A stretch of 11,394 bases of DNA from Chloroflexota bacterium (lineage in GTDB: Bacteria > Chloroflexota > Dehalococcoidia > JACQGW01), in NCBI GenBank assembly GCA_016199325.1, contig JACQGW010000032.1:1-11394 (forward strand), written 5' to 3'. Made by a program: the position numbers and the translations under genes. Positions 1-6,862 of the stretch are shown here, in pieces. Under the pieces are notes generated by a model that had not been told where the DNA came from, did not search any database, and was given only the letters and a program-made list of their open reading frames with translations. Every line of letters begins with the position of its first letter. Within the stretch, counting starts at the first letter, position 1.

Positions 1-108
1 GGAGAGAGGCGCTCACCCCCGGCCCCTCTCCCGCTGCGGCGGGCGAGGGGGGACGGAGAGAGGCCCTCACCCCCGGCCCCTCTCCCGCACGGGGGGTGAG
101 GGGGGATG
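1..108. repeat. 54-bp tandem pair of GC-rich palindromic repeats
   Basis: Two near-identical units start at 1 and 55, each opening with GGAGAGAGGC and continuing through CTCACCCCCGGCCCCTCTCC. Each unit can fold back on itself: in the first, CCCCTCTCCCG pairs with CGGGCGAGGGG except at one position; in the second, CCTCACCCCC pairs with GGGGGTGAGG. Sequences of this type are scattered between genes in many high-GC bacterial genomes (general knowledge). The second unit runs into the GTG at 96, so it may be translated if the upstream frame is coding. Confidence 0.75.
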
Positions 109-1946
109 AGGGGATCGCGCGGGCGAGCGAGGGCGAAGAGAGCGTGCGGCCCGCGGAGGACCGGGGGAGCGTGCGGCCCGCGGAAAGCCAGGAGCGATCG
201 CGGGGCGAGGAGGACCAGGGGAACCTGCGGGCCGAGGGCGACCGCGGGAGAGCGCGGGCTGAGAAGGACCGGGGGAGCTCGCGAGCCGAGGAAAACGAGC
301 AGGGCCGGCGGACCAGGAAAGACAGGGGGAGTCGGCGGCCCAGGAAAGACAAGGAGAGCCGGGGGGCGAGCGAAGACAAGCAGAGTCGGCGGGTCGGGGA
401 ACCCGAGGGGAACACACGACCCCGCGACGACGCCGATGCCGGCCTCCAGCCTGAAAGCACCGAGAGCCGGTCTGGGAGCGCAGGCGTCCCGCCTGCCGAA
501 TCGTCGGACGGCGACGAAGAGGGCAGGCGGGACACCTGCGCTCCTGGTCACGATCGTCCCGATGCGATTGAGGCATTGGCCCCCCTGGAGCGGCCGATAG
601 GTGCCTCCGACCGGCCACCTGTGGCTCCCGACACCCTCCCGTCCGTCATGCCGAGCCGCAGCGAGCCCGATGCCGTCCCGTCCGTCATGCTGAGCCGCAG
701 CGAAGCATCTCCCTCGCTCGAACCCACAGCGTCGGGGAGATGCTTCGCTGCGGCTCAGCATGACATCGCTGCGGCTCAGCATGACGGACCGGGCAGCCAG
801 CCTCCAGCGGACACGCCGGATGTGCGGATAGAATCCTCCTTTGAGAGGACCGACGGCGAGAGCGCAGAAGTGGATCGGCTTCTCCTCACCGCCGCGGGAG
901 CGCAGGATGCCTCTGCCTCCGCCGAGTTCCCACGAGCCCGCAACGAGGGCCAGCGCTCCCTCCTCGCTCTGTCCTACTCCCTTGCCGGGGCGGTGCTGAA
1001 GAGGGCGGTTGGACAGATCCGGCTGCCGATAGGCGCGCCGTTGATGGCCGCGCTGCTCACCGGCTTCGTCATCTGGGCGATCGGGCCGGCCCGGCCGGGG
1101 ATCCGGGCGTCATCCGGGCTGCCGTATAGCGAGCCTGGGCGGCAGCGGATGGTGGCCGCTATCTGGAACGGCGACCGGCTGAATCAGGTCCCGCGTGAGG
1201 CGATGGCCGTGGCGGTCCTTCGGGGCGGCGACGTCCTCGTCGCCGACGTCGGCCTTGGCCAGGTACACCGTTTTGATGCCGACGGCCGGCTCCGCCGCTC
1301 CTACAGCGGCGGCGTGGGATTCCGCTACCCGGTCGCGCTGGCGGTGGCCGAGGACGACCGGGTCTGGGTGGCGGACCTGTGGGGCGAGCGCCTGTATCGT
1401 CTGAATCTGACGAACGATACCGTCGCTGAGGTGCCGCCTGCGTCCTCCGGCTACCGGGCCCCCGGCGCCATTGCCTACCGCAACGGGCTGCTCTACGTGG
1501 CCGACCTGGTCCGGCACCAGGTGCTGGTCCTTACGCCCGACGGCGGGCTGGTTCGCATCGTCGGCAGCGGCCGGGGCGAGGGGCCCGGCGAGCTCGCCTT
1601 TCCCAACGGCGTCTGGGCCGGCGAGGCCGGCGACGTGTACGTCGCCGACACCAACAACGCCCGTATCCAGGTCTTCGACGCCGAGGGCCGGCTCACGCGT
1701 ATCCTTCAGCCGCATCGGTTGCTGCTGCCGCGCGGGATCGTCCAGGACCGCCGCGGCAACCTCCACGTCGCTGATACCCTCAGCCACGACATCGCCGTGC
1801 TCGACCCGGCCGGGCGGATTGTGGCGCGCTACGGCGCCGAAGTAGAATTGGCTCTGCCCAACGGCCTGGCGTTGCGGGGGGACATGCTCTACGCCGCCGA
1901 TCGCCGGAACGGTCGGGTGATTGTCTGGGAGCTGGGCGATGAGTGA
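96..1946 (+). CDS. membrane-anchored NHL-repeat beta-propeller protein with repeat-built charged N-terminal region (start uncertain)
   Basis: From GTG 96 the frame gives 616 residues. Residues 7-114 are about twelve 9-residue charged repeats (consensus S-x-R-P/A-x-E-D-R-G). Residues about 127-230 are encoded by two palindromic DNA repeats. One hydrophobic segment lies near residues 310-331. Residues about 365-614 hold six blades with the NHL signature (VLVAD, VWVAD, LYVAD, VYVADTNNARIQVFD, LHVAD, LYAAD), so a six-bladed propeller outside the membrane is likely. NHL propellers generally bind proteins or other ligands; no catalytic function is visible. The frame has no stop back to the window edge, so the gene could begin upstream. 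GTG 993 or ATG 1044 would instead give a compact signal-anchored protein of about 317 or 300 residues. High third-position GC in the charged part argues that it may be coding. The stop overlaps the cytochrome start by 8 bp, suggesting translational coupling. The propeller is secure; the first 300 residues are not. Confidence 0.7.
   Translation: MRGDEGIARASEGEESVRPAEDRGSVRPAESQERSRGEEDQGNLRAEGDRGRARAEKDRGSSRAEENEQGRRTRKDRGSRRPRKDKESRGASEDKQSRRVGEPEGNTRPRDDADAGLQPESTESRSGSAGVPPAESSDGDEEGRRDTCAPGHDRPDAIEALAPLERPIGASDRPPVAPDTLPSVMPSRSEPDAVPSVMLSRSEASPSLEPTASGRCFAAAQHDIAAAQHDGPGSQPPADTPDVRIESSFERTDGESAEVDRLLLTAAGAQDASASAEFPRARNEGQRSLLALSYSLAGAVLKRAVGQIRLPIGAPLMAALLTGFVIWAIGPARPGIRASSGLPYSEPGRQRMVAAIWNGDRLNQVPREAMAVAVLRGGDVLVADVGLGQVHRFDADGRLRRSYSGGVGFRYPVALAVAEDDRVWVADLWGERLYRLNLTNDTVAEVPPASSGYRAPGAIAYRNGLLYVADLVRHQVLVLTPDGGLVRIVGSGRGEGPGELAFPNGVWAGEAGDVYVADTNNARIQVFDAEGRLTRILQPHRLLLPRGIVQDRRGNLHVADTLSHDIAVLDPAGRIVARYGAEVELALPNGLALRGDMLYAADRRNGRVIVWELGDE
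114..437 (+). repeat. 27-bp tandem repeat, about 12 degenerate copies, encoding a 9-residue charged repeat
   Basis: Read in the NHL gene's frame, units begin at 114, 141, 168 and so on every 27 bp. The two best copies (141-167 and 168-194) both encode SVRPAE-x-x-x. Later units include RSRGEEDQG, NLRAEGDRG, RARAEKDRG, GRRTRKDRG and SRRPRKDKE. The third residue is Arg in all units but one, and acidic or basic residues cluster at positions 6-8. The first and last units are the most degenerate. The period is exact in codons and the charge pattern is kept despite DNA divergence. Confidence 0.85.
474..544. repeat. dispersed palindromic repeat (SAGVPPA-type) inside the NHL frame
   Basis: GGGAGCGCAGGCGTCCCGCC at 474-493 (arm runs to 496) is the inverse of 523-544 with one mismatch over 22 bp, around a 26-bp loop. 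Translated in the NHL frame the left arm reads SAGVPPA and the right arm RRDTCAPG. A single-arm copy with one mismatch lies at 11307-11329, so the element is dispersed. Confidence 0.85.
641..785. repeat. nested palindromic repeat (MLSRSEAS-type) inside the NHL frame
   Basis: A perfect 30-bp inverted repeat has arms at 684-713 and 735-764 with a 21-bp loop; the arm begins GTCATGCTGAGCCGCAGCGA. Partial copies flank it symmetrically: a left partial at 645-665 and a right partial at 767-785. In the NHL frame it encodes VMLSRSEAS and CFAAAQHD, peptides often seen where such repeats are translated in bacterial genomes (general knowledge). Another copy of the left arm lies at 6823-6853. Confidence 0.9.
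1927..1931 (+). promoter_or_regulatory. Shine-Dalgarno site deciding the cytochrome start
   Basis: GGGAG lies 7 nt before ATG 1939, within the last codons of the NHL gene. It supports ATG 1939 over the in-frame TTG at 1921, and the protein then begins with a normal signal peptide. Confidence 0.7.
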
Positions 1947-4900
1947 GGCCCGCCGGTGGTCGCTGCTGCTCGCCGTGGCCGCATTCGTCTTCGCGATGAG
2001 CGTGGGGCCGCTGCACGCCCAGGCGGCGACACCTACGCCGACGAAAGCCGTCTCGATCTCGGCGACCGGCACCTCCTCGCCGACGCCGACGAACGTCGTG
2101 TCGATTGCCGGCAGCAGCACGCCGACGCCGACCGCCGCTGCGACGAGCACGCCGACGCCGACCGCCAATCCTACCCCATCGGCCGGCCCGACGTCGACGG
2201 CTGTCCCGACGCTGGCGGCCAGCCCGACGCCTACCGCCTCGGCCGTGGCGATGGCGATCGACACGCCGACCCCGAGCCCCTCGACGACGCCGACGGCCGC
2301 GGCGACGGCGTCGCCAACCGAGACGGCAGCTCCCAGCCCGACGGCGACGCCAACCGAGACGGCGGCTCCCAGTCCGACGGCGACGCCGACCCAGCCACTC
2401 GCTCCGACGGCGACGCCGACGATCGCCGCACCGCCGACGGAGACCGCCACGCCGGCCGCGACGTGGACCGCCAGTGCCACGGTCATGACGGCAGCGGCAA
2501 CTTCGACGCCCACAGCCATCGAGATGCCCACGGCGACGCCGGCAGCCCCCGAGAGCGCGACCCCAACCCCTACCCCGATGCCGGTCGTGACCGAGACACC
2601 AACCGTGCAACCAACCGCGATCGGGATGCCCGCGGATGGCGGGACGGCGATGCCGACCTCTGCGCCCGGGGATAGCGGGGCGATGACCGCAACGGCAACG
2701 CCGGCAGCGGTAGGTGAGACGTCCACGGCAACGGCAACGCCGGCAGGCAGCGAGACGCCGGCCGCGACGGCAACACCGGCAGCCAGCGAGATGCCGACGG
2801 CAACGGCAACGGCGGCAGCCAGTGAGGGGCCGACCGTGACGGCAACGCCGGCAGCCAGCGAGACGCCGACCGTGACGGCAACGCCGGCGGCAGGTGAGAC
2901 GGCGACGGCAACGGCAACGGCGGCAGCCAGTGAGGGGCCGACCGTGACGGCAACACCGGTAGGCAGCGAGACGCCGACCGCGACGGCAACACCGGTGGCC
3001 GGCGAGACGGCGACGCTGACGCGGACGCCGACGCTGACTTCGACGCCCACGCCGAGCGAGTCACCGACGCCAACGCCGACCCCAACGCCGAGCCAGACGT
3101 CGACGCCGACCCCGACGCCGACGCCGAGCGAGTCGCCGACCCCGACCCCGACGCCGACGGCGACGCCGACCCCGACGTGGACGCCTACGCCGTCGCCCAC
3201 GCCGACACCGACGGCGACGTCCACGGCGACCACGACGCCGATCACCGCAGCCGTCTCGTTCGACCGCCGCCTTGATGGGCCGCGGGTGGGCATGCATAAG
3301 GCGCCGCCGGATGAGGCCATCACCGTCACCGTCTCCGTGTCGATCAGCCACGCCCTGTCGGAGACGGTGCTGGCCGACTCCTTTCCGTCGGATTGGATGC
3401 CGCTGGAGTGGGGAGACGGCGAGCTGACTTCCGACGGCGAGCGGACACGGATCGCCTGGAGGCTCGGCGACCTGCTGGGCTCGACGATGGTCAGCATGAC
3501 CTACGTCCTCCAGAGCCCATCGCTGACCAAGCCGCCGACGACCTACGTCTTCACGTCGACGCTGGAGACGCCGACGCTGCGCTGGGAGAGCGAGCCCTGG
3601 CAGGTGCGGGTGTCCGATCCGCCCGCTGGGGCGCTCGTCGCGCCGACCGGCATCCATTATCTCCACGACGCCGACACCACCGCGGGAAGTGCGACGTACA
3701 ACACGATGGACACGACGTCGCCCATCGGTACTCTGGCGAACATGACCGCCACGATCACGGCGAGGGACAGCGATTTCACGTTTGTCGACGCCAATCTGAT
3801 TGAGAAGTGGGTCACTTCCAACGTCGTGCCGTCGGGCAAGCAGTGGACGCTCGGCACGAGCTGGACCTTCAGAATCTACGTCAAGCCGAACAACGGCAGC
3901 TACAAGCTTTTCTTCCGGGCAAAGGTCTACAAGATCTCGACGGCCGGCACGCCCACCTTGCTGTCGACGGTCTCGAACGCCACTGAGTACCGAAACCTGT
4001 CTACCACGGCCTACACCCAGATCCAGTGGACCGGCTCGCCGAGCGGCAGCCTGATGCCCGGCGAGCGGATCGGCGTCGACTTCGTCGTCTACACCGTCGA
4101 CAATCCGTCGAACCTCTGGGTTCTCCTCGGCTTCGACAAGTCGAGCAGTCCGAACGTCGCGTCCTATGTCAATATGAACGTGACCGAGTCGGCCGGGCCC
4201 GGCGTTGCCCAGGTCTCCCACTTCCGGATCGGCAACGACACGCCGCTCGGCAGCATGACCTGGAAGGCCGACACCGACATGAACGCCGGCCCGATTCAGA
4301 ACGGCCAGAAGTTCCGGGTCCGCTTCCAGGTCTACAACGATGGTGGATCGGCCTACTCGTGGCGACCCCGGATCGAGCGGGCCACGTCCGTCGGCGGGCC
4401 CTGGACGGCGCTGCCGACCAGCGGCACGGGCAACCCGCCGTTCTTCGTCGCCGACACCACTGAGTTCTCCAACGGCGACGCCATCGTCACGGCCTCGCTC
4501 GGCCTGCGGAGCGATACGTGGCAGAACGGCGTAGCGTACGACGTCGAGAACCCGCCGCCCTCTGCGTGGAGCCTTAACCTCGGCTCGTACACCGAGGTCG
4601 AGTTCTCCGTCCAGCAGACGGCCGGGGCGGCGGCGGCCGAGCAGTACTACTTCCGGCTCACCAACAACGGCACCGCGCTGACCAGCTACGCCGTCTACGC
4701 CGCCGTCTTCACGTTCTCCAACGAGGGCCCCGGCTCGACGCCGAGCGCGGCGACGCCGACGCCGCAGTCGCCCGCCCACAACAACTTCGTGCCGTACAAC
4801 GCCGACACCTCTGCCTGTGCCTACTGCCACCGCGCCCACACGGCCCAGGGGCGGGAGGCGCTGCGGAAGGCCTGGCCGGAGGAGCAGTTGTGCTTCACCT

Positions 4901-5904
4901 GCCACGACGGCACCAGCGCCCCGAATGATATCCGGTCCGAGTTCGCCAAGCCCTATCGCATGCCGATCGCCCAGACCACCTTTATCCACCGCACCGGCGA
5001 GCCCCGGACGGGCTCCACCTTCAGCGGGGCCAACCGGCACGTCGAGTGCGAGGACTGCCATAATCCCCACCAGGCCGGCAAGAACACGCACACCCTGGGG
5101 ACACCGTACGTCGCCGGGCCGCAGCAGGGCGTCTGGGGCGTCGCCGCCAACTTCTGGTCCTGGTGGACGGTGCCGACGATGACGGTCGTGATGACGCCCA
5201 CGTTCCAGTACGAAGTCTGCTTCAAGTGCCACTCCTCCTGGGCGTTCGGCAGCAGCCCGCCGACGAACCCCAGCGGCGGCTTCCCGGCGACGGACCAGGC
5301 GCTGGAGTTCAATCCGTACAACTCCTCGTACCACCCGGTCGCGGCCGTCGGCAAGAACCCCTTCATGCGCGGGGCGACGTCGTACGCCGAATCGCTCCTG
5401 AACGGCCTGACGCCGAGCAGCAACATCGTCTGCTCCGATTGCCACGGGAGCAACAGCGACGCCTCGCCGGCAGGCCCCCACGGTTCCACGAACCCGTGGA
5501 TCCTGCGGCTGCCCTGGACGCGGAGCGCGGGCACGACCTCCCAGCCGGATTACCTGTGTAGCAAGTGCCACAACTATCTCTACTATACCAAGGCGGGCAA
5601 TCGAGGAAGCCCGGCGGGCACCGGTTTCACCGACGGCAGCAAGAACTTCCACGTGGCGATGGTCGGGTCGACGAATGCCATCACCGGCCAGCCGATCACC
5701 TGTATGGACTGCCACATCGCCATTCCCCACGGCTGGCGGCGGCGGCGGCTTATCGGCCTGACCGGGGACGGCTCGCCGTACATCAACCGCCCCTATCAAG
5801 GCGGTCTCTGGACCATCGACACGTGGTCGAACAGCGGATCGTGGTCGTACAGCAGTTGTCAGACGGCCATGGACGGCGGCGGGGGATACGCCAAATGCAA
5901 GTAA
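1939..5904 (+). CDS. exported seven-haem c-type cytochrome with long Thr/Pro-rich stalk (doubled-CXXCH family)
   Basis: The product is 1321 residues. Residues 1-29 are a signal peptide (two Arg, hydrophobic core, cleavage likely after AQA). Residues 30-434 are almost wholly Thr, Pro, Ala and Ser, including nine tandem 12-residue repeats and a terminal TPTPTP run; this is probably an extended, possibly glycosylated stalk. Residues about 435-560, 565-750 and 750-935 look like beta-sandwich regions, the first resembling DUF11-type surface domains. Residues about 955-1275 carry seven CXXCH motifs at 960 (CAYCH), 985 (CFTCH), 1037 (CEDCH), 1094 (CFKCH), 1165 (CSDCH), 1207 (CSKCH) and 1255 (CMDCH). 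The spacing of the first pair fits the doubled-CXXCH family. Extra histidines (for example IPHG after the seventh motif) could be distal ligands. C1307 and C1320 could form a disulfide. No sortase motif or C-terminal TM is seen. The role is inferred: electron transfer outside the membrane, with haem attached by the downstream ResB/CcsA. The electron donor and acceptor are unknown. Confidence 0.93.
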   Translation: MSEARRWSLLLAVAAFVFAMSVGPLHAQAATPTPTKAVSISATGTSSPTPTNVVSIAGSSTPTPTAAATSTPTPTANPTPSAGPTSTAVPTLAASPTPTASAVAMAIDTPTPSPSTTPTAAATASPTETAAPSPTATPTETAAPSPTATPTQPLAPTATPTIAAPPTETATPAATWTASATVMTAAATSTPTAIEMPTATPAAPESATPTPTPMPVVTETPTVQPTAIGMPADGGTAMPTSAPGDSGAMTATATPAAVGETSTATATPAGSETPAATATPAASEMPTATATAAASEGPTVTATPAASETPTVTATPAAGETATATATAAASEGPTVTATPVGSETPTATATPVAGETATLTRTPTLTSTPTPSESPTPTPTPTPSQTSTPTPTPTPSESPTPTPTPTATPTPTWTPTPSPTPTPTATSTATTTPITAAVSFDRRLDGPRVGMHKAPPDEAITVTVSVSISHALSETVLADSFPSDWMPLEWGDGELTSDGERTRIAWRLGDLLGSTMVSMTYVLQSPSLTKPPTTYVFTSTLETPTLRWESEPWQVRVSDPPAGALVAPTGIHYLHDADTTAGSATYNTMDTTSPIGTLANMTATITARDSDFTFVDANLIEKWVTSNVVPSGKQWTLGTSWTFRIYVKPNNGSYKLFFRAKVYKISTAGTPTLLSTVSNATEYRNLSTTAYTQIQWTGSPSGSLMPGERIGVDFVVYTVDNPSNLWVLLGFDKSSSPNVASYVNMNVTESAGPGVAQVSHFRIGNDTPLGSMTWKADTDMNAGPIQNGQKFRVRFQVYNDGGSAYSWRPRIERATSVGGPWTALPTSGTGNPPFFVADTTEFSNGDAIVTASLGLRSDTWQNGVAYDVENPPPSAWSLNLGSYTEVEFSVQQTAGAAAAEQYYFRLTNNGTALTSYAVYAAVFTFSNEGPGSTPSAATPTPQSPAHNNFVPYNADTSACAYCHRAHTAQGREALRKAWPEEQLCFTCHDGTSAPNDIRSEFAKPYRMPIAQTTFIHRTGEPRTGSTFSGANRHVECEDCHNPHQAGKNTHTLGTPYVAGPQQGVWGVAANFWSWWTVPTMTVVMTPTFQYEVCFKCHSSWAFGSSPPTNPSGGFPATDQALEFNPYNSSYHPVAAVGKNPFMRGATSYAESLLNGLTPSSNIVCSDCHGSNSDASPAGPHGSTNPWILRLPWTRSAGTTSQPDYLCSKCHNYLYYTKAGNRGSPAGTGFTDGSKNFHVAMVGSTNAITGQPITCMDCHIAIPHGWRRRRLIGLTGDGSPYINRPYQGGLWTIDTWSNSGSWSYSSCQTAMDGGGGYAKCK
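2314..2385 (+). repeat. 36-bp direct duplication in the stalk
   Basis: Two adjacent 36-bp units (2314-2349 and 2350-2385) differ only by third-position changes, and both encode PTETAAPSPTAT. It is a small early block of the same 12-residue periodicity that dominates 2710-3033. Confidence 0.85.
2710..3033 (+). repeat. 36-bp tandem repeat, nine copies, encoding a 12-residue stalk unit
   Basis: Nine consecutive 12-residue units, consensus A/G-S-E-T-P-T-A-T-A-T-P-A, fill this stretch exactly. Units 3-5 and 6-8 form a 108-bp higher-order repeat: the unit ASEGPTVTATPA/V recurs at three-unit spacing with nearly identical DNA. The array may change length by slippage or recombination. Confidence 0.88.
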
Positions 5905-5909
5905 TCGAT

Positions 5910-6044
5910 CGAGAAAGAGGCATGTTTCAAATTCGGCAGGAAATCGGTTGACACTCTGGAGGGCCGCCCCGACTGCTGGCAAGGCGGGGAAATAACGAGG
6001 CGCTGCAAAGTGTCAAGCGGTTTCTGAAACATGCCGAGAAAGAG
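5910..6044. mobile_element. 115-bp MITE-like element (5920-6034) with 10-bp target-site duplications
   Basis: CGAGAAAGAG occurs at 5910-5919 and again at 6035-6044, directly abutting a 115-bp segment. That segment starts GCATGTTTCA and ends TGAAACATGC. The inverted repeats extend inward: the right arm (6009-6034, 26 nt) pairs with the left arm (5920-5955) at 24 of 26 positions once a 10-nt insertion (5930-5939) is allowed; the inner ends are TTGACACT and AGTGTCAA. No coding capacity is visible, so it would need a transposase from elsewhere. Some IS4-related elements make duplications of about this size, but no family is assigned. Removing the element and one duplication leaves a 22-nt gap between the cytochrome stop and ATG 6052. 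Confidence 0.75.
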
Positions 6045-6045
6045 G
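6036..6045 (+). promoter_or_regulatory. Shine-Dalgarno site of the TPR gene, lying in the right target-site duplication
   Basis: GAGAAAGAGG ends 6 nt before ATG 6052. It supports that start over ATG 6031, which lies inside the inverted repeat and upstream of this site. Confidence 0.7.
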
Positions 6046-6051
6046 TATGAT

Positions 6052-6693
6052 ATGAATCCGCTTGTCAAACGCATCGTGCTGCTGGGGGTGGTCGGGGTGG
6101 CCGGGGCGATCATCCTGGCCGGCGCCTTCGGCACCGGCTCCGCTCTGCCGGCGGCCAACCCGGCGGCGCCCCAGGCGCAGCCGACAACCCGGGCGGCGGC
6201 GCCTCAGCCGCAGGCGACGGCCCAGGCCCGGCCGGCTCAGGAACAGGTGCCGGAGCGCGTCACCCAGTTGCAGCAGCGCCTGGCCCAGAATCCCAAGGAC
6301 GCCAACGCCATGGCGGAGCTCGTCGACTACTTCTTCCAGACGAAGCAGTACAACAGCGCCGCCGATCTGCTCTTCCAGGCCGTCGACCAGGCGAGCGATC
6401 CGGCCAGCAGCTCCCGGTTGCGGGTAGGGCTGGGACAGGCGCTCTTTTACCTGGGTATGCCGGCGACGGCCCAGCGTGAGCTGAAGCGGGCGATCGAGCT
6501 CGATCCGAACAACGTCGATGCCCATTTCAACTACGCCGTAGCCATGAGCCACGGGCCGGGCGCCAACATCGACGAGGCTCGCGCGTCTTGGCAGGCCGTC
6601 GTCCGGCTGGCTGGCGACGGCGAGCTCGGCCGCCGGGCCAAAGAGTTCCTGGCCCAGTTGGGGCCCGGACCGGCGCCGACGCCGAAACCGTAG
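6052..6693 (+). CDS. membrane-anchored TPR protein, probable cytochrome c assembly or interaction factor
   Basis: The product is 213 residues. A Lys-Arg N-terminus and a hydrophobic segment at about 8-26 form a signal anchor. A Pro/Ala/Gln-rich linker follows (31-66). Helical repeats occupy about 70-200, with the clearest TPR at 124-155 (A-L-F-Y-L-G then A-x-x-E-L-K-R-A-I-E-L-D-P-N) and adjoining repeats at about 83-116 and 156-190. The layout (one TM plus external TPRs) resembles NrfG or the C-terminal part of CcmI, which bind apocytochromes during haem attachment in system I organisms. Here it sits between a multiheme cytochrome and system II genes, so an analogous chaperone role is plausible but not shown. 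The C-terminus is Pro-rich. The gene was probably 22 nt from the cytochrome before the upstream element inserted. Confidence 0.85.
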   Translation: MNPLVKRIVLLGVVGVAGAIILAGAFGTGSALPAANPAAPQAQPTTRAAAPQPQATAQARPAQEQVPERVTQLQQRLAQNPKDANAMAELVDYFFQTKQYNSAADLLFQAVDQASDPASSSRLRVGLGQALFYLGMPATAQRELKRAIELDPNNVDAHFNYAVAMSHGPGANIDEARASWQAVVRLAGDGELGRRAKEFLAQLGPGPAPTPKP

Positions 6694-6720
6694 GAACGCG
6701 TAGGAACGCGTAGGAACGCG
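6691..6720. repeat. 10-bp tandem repeat, three copies
   Basis: TAGGAACGCG is repeated three times exactly, starting with the TAG stop of the TPR gene. It is the start of the 169-bp spacer before resB. Confidence 0.9.
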
Positions 6721-6770
6721 TGGGAGCTTGGAGGAGCTGGGGGATTACTGGCATGTTGGGTCTCTCATCT

Positions 6771-6862
6771 GTCAAGCTGAGCCGCAGGGAGCTACCGGCT
6801 GGTCGGGGGGGCCCTCCCGTCTGTCATGCTGAGCCGCAGCGAAGCATCTCCCCGGCTCGGGG
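6771..6862. repeat. dispersed MLSRSEAS-type repeat, one full arm plus a degenerate copy, abutting resB
   Basis: The arm also present at 684-713 recurs at 6823-6853 (GTCATGCTGAGCCGCAGCGA and onward). A degenerate copy with GTCAAGCTGAGCCGCAGG lies at 6771-6788. Directly after the full arm, CCCCG-GCT-CGGGG (6850-6862) can form a 5-bp hairpin that ends at the nucleotide before ATG 6863. The rest of the 6694-6862 spacer shows no convincing gene, promoter or terminator. Confidence 0.8.

Noticed and set aside
106..600. Alternative + strand frame starting at ATG 106
   Set aside because: It is an overlapping frame through the same 27-bp repeat and ends without joining any recognisable domain, whereas the frame from 96 runs into the NHL propeller.
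684..785. CRISPR-like array
   Set aside because: The repeats are inverted, nested and few, with no regular spacers and no cas genes nearby.
1110..3497. Long open frame on the minus strand rich in VGVGVG
   Set aside because: It is the antisense reading of the Thr/Pro codons (ACG CCG) and of the NHL gene; there is no start context and the repeat is fully explained by the + strand stalk.
5922..5951. Nine-codon leader-like frame starting at ATG 5922 after GAGAAAGAGG
   Set aside because: The Shine-Dalgarno-like stretch is a target-site copy only 1 nt from the ATG, too close to work well, and the frame lies inside the inserted element.
5948..5953. TTGACA resembling a -35 promoter element
   Set aside because: No matching -10 hexamer is found 16-18 nt downstream, and the hexamer is part of the inverted repeat of the MITE-like element.
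3061..5982. 973-residue minus-strand open frame
   Set aside because: It lies opposite the cytochrome, whose signal peptide and seven CXXCH motifs prove the + strand; the antisense product is Arg/Gly/Val-rich without recognisable domains, typical of high-GC shadow frames.
5920..6034. Inverted repeat as a transcription terminator of the cytochrome gene
   Set aside because: The arms are separated by a long spacer and there is no T-run after the right arm; the abutting 10-bp direct repeats fit a transposable element better.
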